Of a DNA stretch of 5,790 nt, positions 1-5,790 are shown one piece after another (positions within the stretch are counted from its first letter, which is position 1; the number at the start of each line of letters is the position of its first letter). The stretch is from an uncultured Bacteroidota bacterium (GTDB taxonomy: Bacteria; Bacteroidota; Bacteroidia; Chitinophagales; Chitinophagaceae): positions 1 through 5,790 of the forward strand of contig CAIJZF010000038.1 of NCBI GenBank assembly GCA_903825095.1, written 5' to 3'. The notes under the pieces were generated by a model. It ran no database searches. It was not told the origin of the DNA and saw nothing but the letters and a program-made list of their open reading frames with translations. The translations under genes and the position numbers were made by a program.

Positions 1-16
1 CTTAATTTTTTACAAT

Positions 17-41
17 CCCTGCTTTTTTACCCGAAAGCTGT
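17..41 (-). promoter_or_regulatory. Probable expression platform of the cobalamin riboswitch
   Basis: This lies just 3' of the aptamer on the minus strand. It can fold as a short hairpin, GCUUU (38-34) with AAAGC (25-21), whose loop contains CGGG (33-30). That loop could kiss CCCG (158-155) in the conserved aptamer core, like the L5-L13 loop interaction known for this riboswitch class. Alternatively, ACAGCU (41-36) plus CGGG pairs with CCCG and AGCUGU of the core (158-148), giving ten pairs around a small internal loop. There is no U-run typical of an intrinsic terminator, so control of translation initiation is more likely than attenuation. No start codon for the downstream gene is visible before the window edge. 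Confidence 0.5.
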
Positions 42-53
42 TGATTTTTTAAA

Positions 54-213
54 CTAGGCAGGTCTTCTGGCTTGTTCTTCTAGGATGCGTCCTTCCCAAA
101 TTGCTTCAGTGGACTTTTTGCATCAATTGCTTTTAAGCAACGAACTCACAGCTACGGGAATAGCCCCCGATTTTAACGGGATTCCCTTTTAATCATTTGC
201 ATGAACCTAATTC
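54..213 (-). promoter_or_regulatory. Cobalamin (B12) riboswitch aptamer, controlling a gene left of the window
   Basis: Read on the minus strand, this segment carries the landmarks of the cobalamin riboswitch in order. First comes AAAAGGGAAUCCCGU (190-176). Then the core CCCGUAGCUGUGA (158-146), which corresponds to the family's CCCGCnACUGU. Then GUCCACUG (113-106), and finally the 3' B12-box-like AGCCAGAAGACCUGCC (72-57). A closing P1 helix can be drawn between UUAGGU (210-205) and GCCUAG (59-54), with G-U pairs at its ends. Riboswitches of this family bind adenosyl- or other cobalamins and usually repress B12 uptake or synthesis genes, or B12-independent isoenzymes. The regulated gene would start beyond position 1, so its identity is unknown. 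A BtuB-type TonB-dependent receptor or a cobalamin synthesis operon would be typical in Bacteroidota. The core departs from the usual consensus at two bases (UAG in place of CnA). Confidence 0.92.
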
Positions 214-218
214 TGAAT

Positions 219-226
219 CAAATTTA
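219..226 (-). promoter_or_regulatory. Bacteroidota -7 promoter element for the riboswitch transcript
   Basis: Minus-strand TAAATTTG is an exact match to the Bacteroidota -7 consensus TAnnTTTG. Transcription would begin around 212-215, immediately before the first P1 base of the riboswitch (210), which is where a riboswitch transcript should start. No good -33 TTTG is visible about 19-21 bases upstream, so the call rests on the -7 match and its position. Confidence 0.6.
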
Positions 227-267
227 GTACTTATCTATGCTTGCTGGTTTTTAATTACTAACGGCTT

Positions 268-298
268 GTTGAAAACTTGATCATTTTTATTATATTTA
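268..298 (+). promoter_or_regulatory. Candidate promoter of the permease gene
   Basis: TATATTTA (291-298) matches the Bacteroidota -7 element TAnnTTTG in all but the last base. It lies 19 bases after GTTG (268-271), an acceptable -33 TTG. The start site would be near 302, giving a leader of about 14 bases before the ATG at 316. The promoter is divergent from the riboswitch promoter, with the two -7 elements about 65 bases apart. AT-richness makes chance matches likely here. Confidence 0.35.
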
Positions 299-315
299 TA
301 ATTCATTGACTAACT

Positions 316-1641
316 ATGAAAGAAAAGCAAGGTATTAATTTTTTTAGCTTAACCATGATTGTGGTGAGTTTGGTCATTGGCATGGGTATTTTTAAAACGC
401 CTGCCACCATTGCTGCTAAATCGGGCACCCCACTTATATTTTTTAGTGCCTGGCTTATTGGCGGTTTAATTGCTTTATTTGGAGCACTCACTTATGCAGA
501 AATTGGACAAAGACTTCCTGTGATGGGAGGCTATTATAAAGTATTTGCACACTGTTATCATCCTGGGGTTGGTTTTACCATTAATGTTTTAATATTAATT
601 AGTAATGCAGCATCACTAGCGGTGGTGGCATTAATTGGCGCCGACTATGTAAGTGATTTATTATTTGGACAACCCTCTGGTACTTTTTTTAATATTATAG
701 TGGCCTCTGCTTCTGTGGGGCTTTTTTATATTGTTAATTTACTGGGATTAAAAACAAGTAGTCGCACACAGAATATTTTAATGGTGGTAAAAATTTCTTT
801 AATTGTTTTATTAATTTCTTCTTTATTCAAAGGTGTTACGGTTCCTCCACATGGCATTAATGAAGGAAAAATTTATACTTATGATGGAGCCAACGGCGCT
901 TTGTTATTATTAGTAAGTTTAGTTTCTGTATTTTTTACTTATGGAGGCTATCAACAAACTATAAATTTTGGATCCGAAGTAAAATCGGCCAAGACCATGC
1001 AAAGAGGAATTGTGGTGGGTATACTAGTGGTGCTGTCTTTATACTTAGCCATTAACTATACTTATATTCAAGTAATAGGTTTTGATCAAATGAAAAATGC
1101 CAATGCTATTGGCTCTTTATTATTTGAAGCATGGTTTGGAAAATTTGGCGCCAAGGTTTTTGATTTTGCCATGGTCTTAAGTGTACTTGCCTATGTGAAT
1201 GTAATATTAATGAGTAACCCGCGTGTTATGTTTGCCATGAGTGAGGATAAAGTGCTACCTGCCATCTTTCAAAAGAAGCATCCTAAAACCGATGCCCTTG
1301 TGCCTGGCTTAACTGTATTTGCAATTACTACTATTTTGGTTACTTTTTTTGGTAAAGGGGTTGATGACGTACTTAGCTTCAGCATCTTTTTAGATTGTAT
1401 GGGTATGAGTACTTCTGCCGCTACCTTACTTATATTAAGAAGAAAAAATCAGGGCGATAGCGCCGTTACGGGAGCATTAAGGAAGTGGACACCTATTTTC
1501 TGTGTGGTTTTTGTGCTATCCTATGCTTTAGTGGCTTGCGCAGTGGTTATTGATAAGCCTTATTCGGCTTTAACTGCCATTATTCTACTTTGTATTGTAC
1601 TTATATTATATAGAGTCTTTTATTATAAGCCTAAGCACTAA
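316..1641 (+). CDS. APC-superfamily amino acid permease (LAT-like)
   Basis: This is an inner-membrane carrier of 441 residues, the usual length for the amino acid-polyamine-organocation superfamily. It most resembles the LAT-type branch, which moves amino acids by exchange or cation symport; its substrate cannot be read from the sequence. Twelve hydrophobic segments can be drawn, at roughly 9-33, 40-61, 83-112, 124-144, 152-171, 193-219, 230-255, 276-300, 327-346, 350-374, 392-413 and 416-437. Family marks are the broken first helix with IGMGIF (21-26), AEIGQRLPVMGGYY (61-74) after helix 2, FFTYGGYQQ (206-214) in helix 6 followed by EVKSAKTMQRGI, and SNPRVMFAMSEDKVLP (300-315) after helix 8. 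The ATG at 316 is the natural start: stops lie just upstream and the cytoplasmic N-tail is the expected short basic one. It has no co-directional partner nearby, so it is probably monocistronic. No truncation or missing segment is seen. Confidence 0.93.
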   Translation: MKEKQGINFFSLTMIVVSLVIGMGIFKTPATIAAKSGTPLIFFSAWLIGGLIALFGALTYAEIGQRLPVMGGYYKVFAHCYHPGVGFTINVLILISNAASLAVVALIGADYVSDLLFGQPSGTFFNIIVASASVGLFYIVNLLGLKTSSRTQNILMVVKISLIVLLISSLFKGVTVPPHGINEGKIYTYDGANGALLLLVSLVSVFFTYGGYQQTINFGSEVKSAKTMQRGIVVGILVVLSLYLAINYTYIQVIGFDQMKNANAIGSLLFEAWFGKFGAKVFDFAMVLSVLAYVNVILMSNPRVMFAMSEDKVLPAIFQKKHPKTDALVPGLTVFAITTILVTFFGKGVDDVLSFSIFLDCMGMSTSAATLLILRRKNQGDSAVTGALRKWTPIFCVVFVLSYALVACAVVIDKPYSALTAIILLCIVLILYRVFYYKPKH

Positions 1642-1755
1642 ATGGCTTATTTATGACTAAAAAACCTAATTTATAGCCTTTCATCGTTGCTAATGGCTGT
1701 TCAGCGCTTGCCTTTTCCGTCTGTCTAAAAATTACTGAACTAGGCCTTTATGTAC

Positions 1756-1763
1756 TATTTTTG
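1756..1763 (+). promoter_or_regulatory. Bacteroidota -7 promoter element for the efflux operon
   Basis: TATTTTTG is an exact TAnnTTTG match, with a partial -33-like TTACTG at 1732-1737. The predicted start site is about 1767-1771, leaving a leader of roughly 25 bases before the ATG at 1795. It lies after the upstream in-frame ATG at 1750, so that ATG would not be on the transcript. The eight bases TTTGTACT (1760-1767) recur at the gpsA promoter (4725-4732). The rest of the gap after the permease (1642-1755) shows no convincing terminator. Confidence 0.6.
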
Positions 1764-1794
1764 TACTGTAAAAAGAGTTCTAACAATACATTAC

Positions 1795-3255
1795 ATGAAA
1801 TACATAATAACAATAAGCTTATTTTTCTCTTCCATTAGCTTGATGGCACAAGAACCTACTCAGTGGGATCTAAGATCTTGTGTTGAGTATGCCATTCAGC
1901 ATAATATTTCTGTTCAGCAGGCAGATGTGCAGGCAAGACTTGCCAAACTACAGGCAGAATTGGCTAAATCCAACCGACTACCCACAATTAGTGGTTCAAC
2001 AGGCATGGGTCTAAGATTAGGCCGTTCAATTGACCCCACCACCAATGGCTTCTCTAACACTCAATTTTTGTATAACAATTTTGGAGTAAACGGAGGTATG
2101 CAATTATTCAATGCAGGCAGGTTGAAAAACAGTGCAGATGCAAGCAGTTTAAGTTGGTTTGCAAGTGAAACCGATAAGCAAACCATTGCCAATGATATTT
2201 CATTGAATGTGGCTACTTTTTATTTACAAATATTATCGGCAATTGAGCAAACTGAAATTGCGAAAATTCAAATACAACAAACAAAGGAACAATTAGCCGC
2301 CACTGCTAAAAGAGTAGAAGTAGGTTTATTGCCAGAGTTAAACTTATTAGAATTAGAAACACAGTTAGCGAATGATAGTAGTAGTTATATTTCTGCTATT
2401 TCTAATGTGCAACAAGGCAAATTAAATTTAATGGCCTTATTAAACTTAGACGCATCTCAAAATTTTGAAATTGTAGCACAACCGGTTGATCAAATTAAAT
2501 TACAATCTTTCGCGGATTTGCAACCTGATTATGTATTTAATTTTGCTTCTCAAAACTTACCCAATGTAAAAGCGGCTTCTTTAAGAGTGAAGGCAGCGCA
2601 AAAAAATACTTTAGTAGCCAAGGCAAGTTTTTATCCAACCATTAGTTTTGGATACAACTTAACTTCTAACTTTTCTAACCAGTTTAATTATATTAGTGGT
2701 TATCAGAGTAACGGATTTAGCGCACCTACTGCCACGTCCCCTTTTGTATCTGTGAATAACACTAAGTATTATGTTCAATCACCCATTTTCACCCCTGTTT
2801 CTTCAACAAGAAATTGGAGTACAGTATGGAATGGTTGGAATACACAGGTTGGTAATAACTTTGGTCAAAGCGTTGGCTTACAAATGTCCATTCCAATATT
2901 CAATGGCAATCAATCTAAAATTGCGTACAAGCAATCAAAATTGAATTTGCAAAGTGTAACCTTACAAGAAGAGAATACGCAACGTAAGTTGAAACAAGAT
3001 ATTTACGCAGCCTATACCAATGCAGTGGTTTCTTTCAATAAATTAAATGCTACTCAAAAAGCATTGAACGCTGCTGAAAAAACATATCAATTTGCAAGCA
3101 AAAGATATGAGTTAGGATTACTAGGCACGATAGAATTATTAAACAATCAAAATAACTACCTAAAAGCGAAAGTAAATTTTAAAACTGCTCAATACGAGTA
3201 TGTATTTAGAATTAAACTATTAGAGTTTTATAAAGGGGAAGCATTAACATTATAA
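1795..3255 (+). CDS. TolC-family outer membrane efflux protein
   Basis: This is the outer-membrane duct of a tripartite efflux or type I secretion pump, 486 residues from the chosen start. Residues 1-19 form a signal peptide: basic start MKY, a hydrophobic stretch, and likely cleavage after SLMA before QEPTQW. Two outer-membrane-efflux (OEP) repeats follow. WDLRSCVEYAIQHN (24-37) is the usual opening, and the pseudo-repeat hallmarks RVEVGLLPELNLLELE (173-188) and RYELGLLGTIELLNNQ (437-452) align with each other. GMQLFNAGRL (101-110) and MSIPIFNGNQ (364-373) are the matching beta-strand turns. Residues 290-355, rich in Ser, Asn and aromatics, probably form a surface loop. An in-frame ATG at 1750 would add 15 residues before the signal peptide, but a -7 promoter element lies downstream of it, so 1795 is preferred. 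The adaptor gene follows after 30 bases, consistent with one operon. The exported substrate is unknown. Confidence 0.94.
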   Translation: MKYIITISLFFSSISLMAQEPTQWDLRSCVEYAIQHNISVQQADVQARLAKLQAELAKSNRLPTISGSTGMGLRLGRSIDPTTNGFSNTQFLYNNFGVNGGMQLFNAGRLKNSADASSLSWFASETDKQTIANDISLNVATFYLQILSAIEQTEIAKIQIQQTKEQLAATAKRVEVGLLPELNLLELETQLANDSSSYISAISNVQQGKLNLMALLNLDASQNFEIVAQPVDQIKLQSFADLQPDYVFNFASQNLPNVKAASLRVKAAQKNTLVAKASFYPTISFGYNLTSNFSNQFNYISGYQSNGFSAPTATSPFVSVNNTKYYVQSPIFTPVSSTRNWSTVWNGWNTQVGNNFGQSVGLQMSIPIFNGNQSKIAYKQSKLNLQSVTLQEENTQRKLKQDIYAAYTNAVVSFNKLNATQKALNAAEKTYQFASKRYELGLLGTIELLNNQNNYLKAKVNFKTAQYEYVFRIKLLEFYKGEALTL

Positions 3256-3285
3256 TTAGAAAATTAAGCAGTAAAAATAAATACA

Positions 3286-4644
3286 ATGAATAAGAAATTA
3301 ATTTGGATAAGCGTTGGAGTAGTAGCCGTTATAGCGCTTTTAGTTGGACTAAAAAAAGCAGGCGTGATTGGCAAGGTAGATGGTACTGAAGTGACTACTG
3401 AAAAAGTTCAATTAAGAACTATTACCGAGTCGGTGAATGCAAGTGGTAAAGTATATCCTGAAGTGGAAGTAAAAGTAAGTCCAGATATCTCTGGTGAGAT
3501 TGTAAACTTATTTGTTGAAGAAGGAGATAAGGTTACTAAAGGGCAAGTACTGGCTAAAATTTATGCCGACATTTATTCTTCTCAAAGAGACCAGGTAACA
3601 GCTAGTGTCAACCAAGTAAAAGCGCAATACGAAAACGTAAAAGCGGCATTAAGTGGTTTGAAAACAGCTTATGACAATAGTAAAGCAACCAACGAGCGTT
3701 ATAAAAAATTATTTGCCGACAAAATTGTTTCAAGATCTGAATACGAGCAAACTGAACAAGCTTTTCGTTCTGCAGAGTCTTCTTATAATTCAGCAAAAGA
3801 ATCTATTAAAAGTGGAGAAGCGCAAATTCAAGGTGTAAGAGCGCAATTAGCAAGAGCTGAAAAAGATTTAGCCCGTACTATTATTACTTGTCCAATGGAC
3901 GGTATTATTAGTTTAATGAACGTTAAGAAAGGGGAGCGTGTGGTAGGAACAGCTCAAATGACAGGTACTGAAATGATGCGTGTAGCTGATATGAAAAGTA
4001 TTGAAGTAAGAGTAGATGTGGGAGAGAATGATATTACTAAAGTTAAATTAGGCGATACTGCTTTAGTAGAAGTAGATGCTTATAATAATAGAAAGTTTAA
4101 AGGCATAGTTTATAAAATTGCCAACCCAATTACTTCTACCGCAAATACTGCAAGTTCATCTGCTGAAGTAGCTAATTATAAAGTACATATTAGATTACTT
4201 GCAGAAAGCTATACCGACTTAGTAAAAGACAATAATATTTTTCCTTTCAGACCAGGTATGACAGCAAGTGCTGATATTCAAACCAAATCAAAACTGAATG
4301 TGGTAACTGTTCCTTTGAATGCTGTTACAACTAGAGATAAAGACGGTCAAGGAAAAGATACAAAAGTAGGTTCTGGCAAGCCAGAAGAAAAGCCCGCAGA
4401 CAATGCGAATGCTACAAAAGACGAAGAATTATCGGAAGTAGTATTTGTTTTAGGCAAGGATAATAAAGTGAAAATGGTGAAAGTGAAAACCGATATCCAA
4501 GACCTTAACTATATTGAAATTATTGGCTTAAAAGTAGGAGACGAGGTTATTACAGGGCCTTATAGCATCGTAAGCAAGACCTTAAAAGACGGCACCCTTG
4601 TAAAAGTGGTAACGAAGGAGAAGCTTTTTGAAGAAAAGAAATAA
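3286..4644 (+). CDS. HlyD/MacA-like periplasmic adaptor of a tripartite efflux pump
   Basis: This 452-residue membrane fusion protein bridges an inner-membrane transporter and the TolC-type duct encoded just upstream. An N-terminal anchor helix spans residues 5-22. The lipoyl-like domain begins near 53, with VSPDISGEIVNLFVEEGDKV (64-83) and KGQVLAKI (85-92). A helical hairpin covers about 98-196. It carries R138-x3-L142-x6-S149, the RLS signature at the hairpin tip known from AcrA-type adaptors that dock on TolC. The lipoyl half resumes at CPMDGIISLMNVKKGE (202-217), then a beta-barrel (about 236-335, with the typical FRPGMTASADI at 321-331), then a membrane-proximal domain with GLKVGDEVITGPY (414-426). 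Residues 350-383 are an unusual Lys, Asp, Glu and Gly-rich linker. MacA-type and RND-type adaptors look alike at this level, and with no pump gene beside it I cannot tell which it serves. It is the last gene of the operon, with a terminator starting 30 bases after its stop. Confidence 0.94.
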   Translation: MNKKLIWISVGVVAVIALLVGLKKAGVIGKVDGTEVTTEKVQLRTITESVNASGKVYPEVEVKVSPDISGEIVNLFVEEGDKVTKGQVLAKIYADIYSSQRDQVTASVNQVKAQYENVKAALSGLKTAYDNSKATNERYKKLFADKIVSRSEYEQTEQAFRSAESSYNSAKESIKSGEAQIQGVRAQLARAEKDLARTIITCPMDGIISLMNVKKGERVVGTAQMTGTEMMRVADMKSIEVRVDVGENDITKVKLGDTALVEVDAYNNRKFKGIVYKIANPITSTANTASSSAEVANYKVHIRLLAESYTDLVKDNNIFPFRPGMTASADIQTKSKLNVVTVPLNAVTTRDKDGQGKDTKVGSGKPEEKPADNANATKDEELSEVVFVLGKDNKVKMVKVKTDIQDLNYIEIIGLKVGDEVITGPYSIVSKTLKDGTLVKVVTKEKLFEEKK

Positions 4645-4673
4645 GAAGCTAGTAGACTTTACTTAAATACTTA

Positions 4674-4710
4674 AAAAAAGGGGTGCATTTCAAAAATGCA
4701 CCCCTTTTTT
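4674..4710 (+). terminator. Strong intrinsic terminator after the efflux operon
   Basis: A perfect inverted repeat pairs GGGGTGCATTT (4680-4690) with AAATGCACCCC (4694-4704) around a three-base loop, CAA. An A-run before it and a T-run after it extend the helix to 17 pairs and supply the U-tract. Because both flanks are homopolymeric, the structure should also work for transcripts arriving from the right. It starts 30 bases after the adaptor stop and ends 22 bases before the gpsA start, separating the two units. Confidence 0.94.
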
Positions 4711-4720
4711 ATTTGTTTCG

Positions 4721-4728
4721 TATGTTTG
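4721..4728 (+). promoter_or_regulatory. Bacteroidota -7 promoter element for gpsA
   Basis: TATGTTTG is an exact TAnnTTTG match just after the terminator. No TTTG sits at the -33 distance, because that region is the right arm of the terminator hairpin; the TTTG at 4712-4715 is too close to serve. With a start site about 4-8 bases downstream, transcription would begin at or next to the ATG at 4733, implying a leaderless or nearly leaderless mRNA. Confidence 0.55.
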
Positions 4729-4732
4729 TACT

Positions 4733-5746
4733 ATGGAAAACAGTCGTATAGGTATTATAGGTAGTGGAAGTTGGGCTACCGCTATTGCTAAAATTGTTAC
4801 AGATAACAACCATCCCATTACTTGGTGGGTGCGCCAACAATCTAATATTGACTACTTTACAAAAAGGCATCATAACCCCCATTATTTAAGAAATACCTAT
4901 TTCGATATTGCTAAAATTAATTTTACGGCCAGTGTTCAGGCCTTAGTGGATGGGTCCGATATTATTATTATAGCAGTGCCATCTATTCATATTGAGGCAG
5001 CCTTGAAAGGTCTTGAGCCAGGCTGTTTACAAAATAAAAAAATAATTTCTGCAGTGAAAGGCGTTATTCCAAAGTATAATATTTTGTTGAATGATTATTT
5101 AGCCACCACGTTTAATTTTTCTTTAGAGAACTATTTTACTTTACTAGGCCCTAGTCATGCAGAAGAAGTTGCGGCGGAACAACTTTCTTATTTAACTTTC
5201 TCAGGTCTAGATACAAAGCAAACAGAACATATTGCTTCCTTCTTTGCCACTGAATATATTAATACAAGAATTAATAACGATGTGTTAGGAGTGCAATATG
5301 CAGCAGTGGCCAAAAATATATATGCATTAGGTGCGGGTATTGCCCATGGTTTAGAATACGGAGATAATTTTTTAAGTGTATTTATTGCCAATGCTGCGAA
5401 TGAAATGGATTGTTTATTATCGGCCATTATGAAATCTAACAATCATAAAGCAGAAGCCAACAATCATACCGCATCGGTTTATTTAGGGGACTTACTTGTG
5501 ACTTGTTATTCTTTACACAGTAGAAATAGAACTTTTGGAAATATGATAGGTAAGGGCTACTCAGTGCGTGCTGCTGAATTAGAATTAAACATGGTGGCAG
5601 AAGGGTATAATGCTAGTAAGTGTATTATGGCAATGAATAGTTCTATACAAGTTAAATTACCTATTATAAAAGCAGTTTATCAAATATTATGGGAAGGTCA
5701 TGACCCAGCTGCTAGTTTCAAAGAGATAGAAAAAATATTAGTCTAA
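4733..5746 (+). CDS. gpsA: NAD(P)-dependent glycerol-3-phosphate dehydrogenase
   Basis: This cytoplasmic enzyme reduces dihydroxyacetone phosphate to sn-glycerol 3-phosphate, the backbone for phospholipid synthesis. It has 337 residues, normal for the bacterial family. The N-terminal Rossmann fold opens with IGIIGSGSWATA (6-17), a nucleotide-binding loop with Ala where many members have Gly, and continues with IIIIAVPS and the SAVKG strand. GPSHAEEV (139-146) corresponds to the family's GPSFAxE motif. K194 in AVAKNIYALGAGI is the expected catalytic lysine. LGDLLVTCYSLHSRNRTFG (251-269) supplies the conserved Asp253 and the substrate-binding SRNR, and AEGYNASK (289-296) the conserved Glu-Gly. 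The C-terminus, LPIIKAVYQILWEG, is also typical. All key positions are present, so it should be active. Glycine-rich sequence begins at residue 7, so the start cannot be much later than 4733. It appears to be transcribed separately from the efflux genes. Confidence 0.97.
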   Translation: MENSRIGIIGSGSWATAIAKIVTDNNHPITWWVRQQSNIDYFTKRHHNPHYLRNTYFDIAKINFTASVQALVDGSDIIIIAVPSIHIEAALKGLEPGCLQNKKIISAVKGVIPKYNILLNDYLATTFNFSLENYFTLLGPSHAEEVAAEQLSYLTFSGLDTKQTEHIASFFATEYINTRINNDVLGVQYAAVAKNIYALGAGIAHGLEYGDNFLSVFIANAANEMDCLLSAIMKSNNHKAEANNHTASVYLGDLLVTCYSLHSRNRTFGNMIGKGYSVRAAELELNMVAEGYNASKCIMAMNSSIQVKLPIIKAVYQILWEGHDPAASFKEIEKILV

Positions 5747-5790
5747 TATTCTGCTAGTATTTTTTAAATTCTTAGACAGTTATATTATTC

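Noticed and set aside
303..491. Minus-strand open frame of 62 codons
   Set aside because: It lies antisense over the start of the permease, whose frame has clear family motifs. The translation resembles nothing known, and no promoter or start context supports it.
1625..1650. Hairpin ATAAGCC/GGCTTAT across the permease stop codon as a terminator
   Set aside because: It has only seven pairs, a twelve-base loop and no following T-run, so it is too weak to call as a terminator.
3608..3796. Minus-strand open frame of 62 codons
   Set aside because: It lies wholly antisense to the coiled-coil region of the adaptor and has no recognisable features.
4712..4715. TTTG as the -33 element of the gpsA promoter
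   Set aside because: It is only five bases before the -7 element; the expected spacing is about 19-21 bases.
5188..5442. Minus-strand open frame of 84 codons
   Set aside because: It is antisense to the conserved catalytic part of gpsA; its length is explained by the constrained codons on the other strand.
5747..5790. Possible promoter in the last bases (TATTTTTT at 5759-5766)
   Set aside because: It has one mismatch to the -7 element in a very AT-rich tail, and no downstream gene is visible to support it.

Overview
The window is AT-rich and looks like a Bacteroidota chromosome, with Chitinophagaceae-like relatives the best guess. Three things support this. Three exact matches to the Bacteroidota -7 promoter element TAnnTTTG sit in the right places. 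No clear Shine-Dalgarno sequences precede the genes. The outer-membrane efflux protein has the style typical of that phylum. Nothing points to a plasmid, phage, insertion sequence, CRISPR array or recent transfer.

Layout. Positions 1-315 contain no gene. Most of this stretch is a cobalamin (B12) riboswitch on the minus strand, with its own promoter, reading leftward into a gene outside the window. Divergent from it is an APC-superfamily amino acid permease (316-1641). After a gap of about 150 bases comes a two-gene operon: a TolC-type outer-membrane protein (best start 1795, end 3255) and, 30 bases later, an HlyD/MacA/AcrA-type periplasmic adaptor (3286-4644). A very strong hairpin terminator (4674-4710) closes this operon. 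Directly behind it are a promoter and gpsA (4733-5746), encoding NAD(P)-dependent glycerol-3-phosphate dehydrogenase. The last 44 bases hold nothing I can support.

How the genes work together. The outer-membrane duct and the adaptor form two of the three layers of a tripartite efflux or secretion pump. The adaptor carries the R-x3-L-x6-S signature known from adaptors that dock on TolC-type ducts. No inner-membrane pump (RND, MacB-type ABC or MFS) lies between them and the terminator, so the engine must be encoded elsewhere. gpsA is a housekeeping phospholipid-synthesis gene and appears to be a separate transcription unit. The permease is also independent.

Most of the window is ordinary. The points of most interest are regulatory: a 10-base-pair complementarity between the riboswitch's conserved loop and the sequence just after its aptamer, a -7 element that invalidates the longest reading of the efflux-protein start, and a -7 element so close to the gpsA ATG that its mRNA may be leaderless. 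I found no convincing undescribed system.
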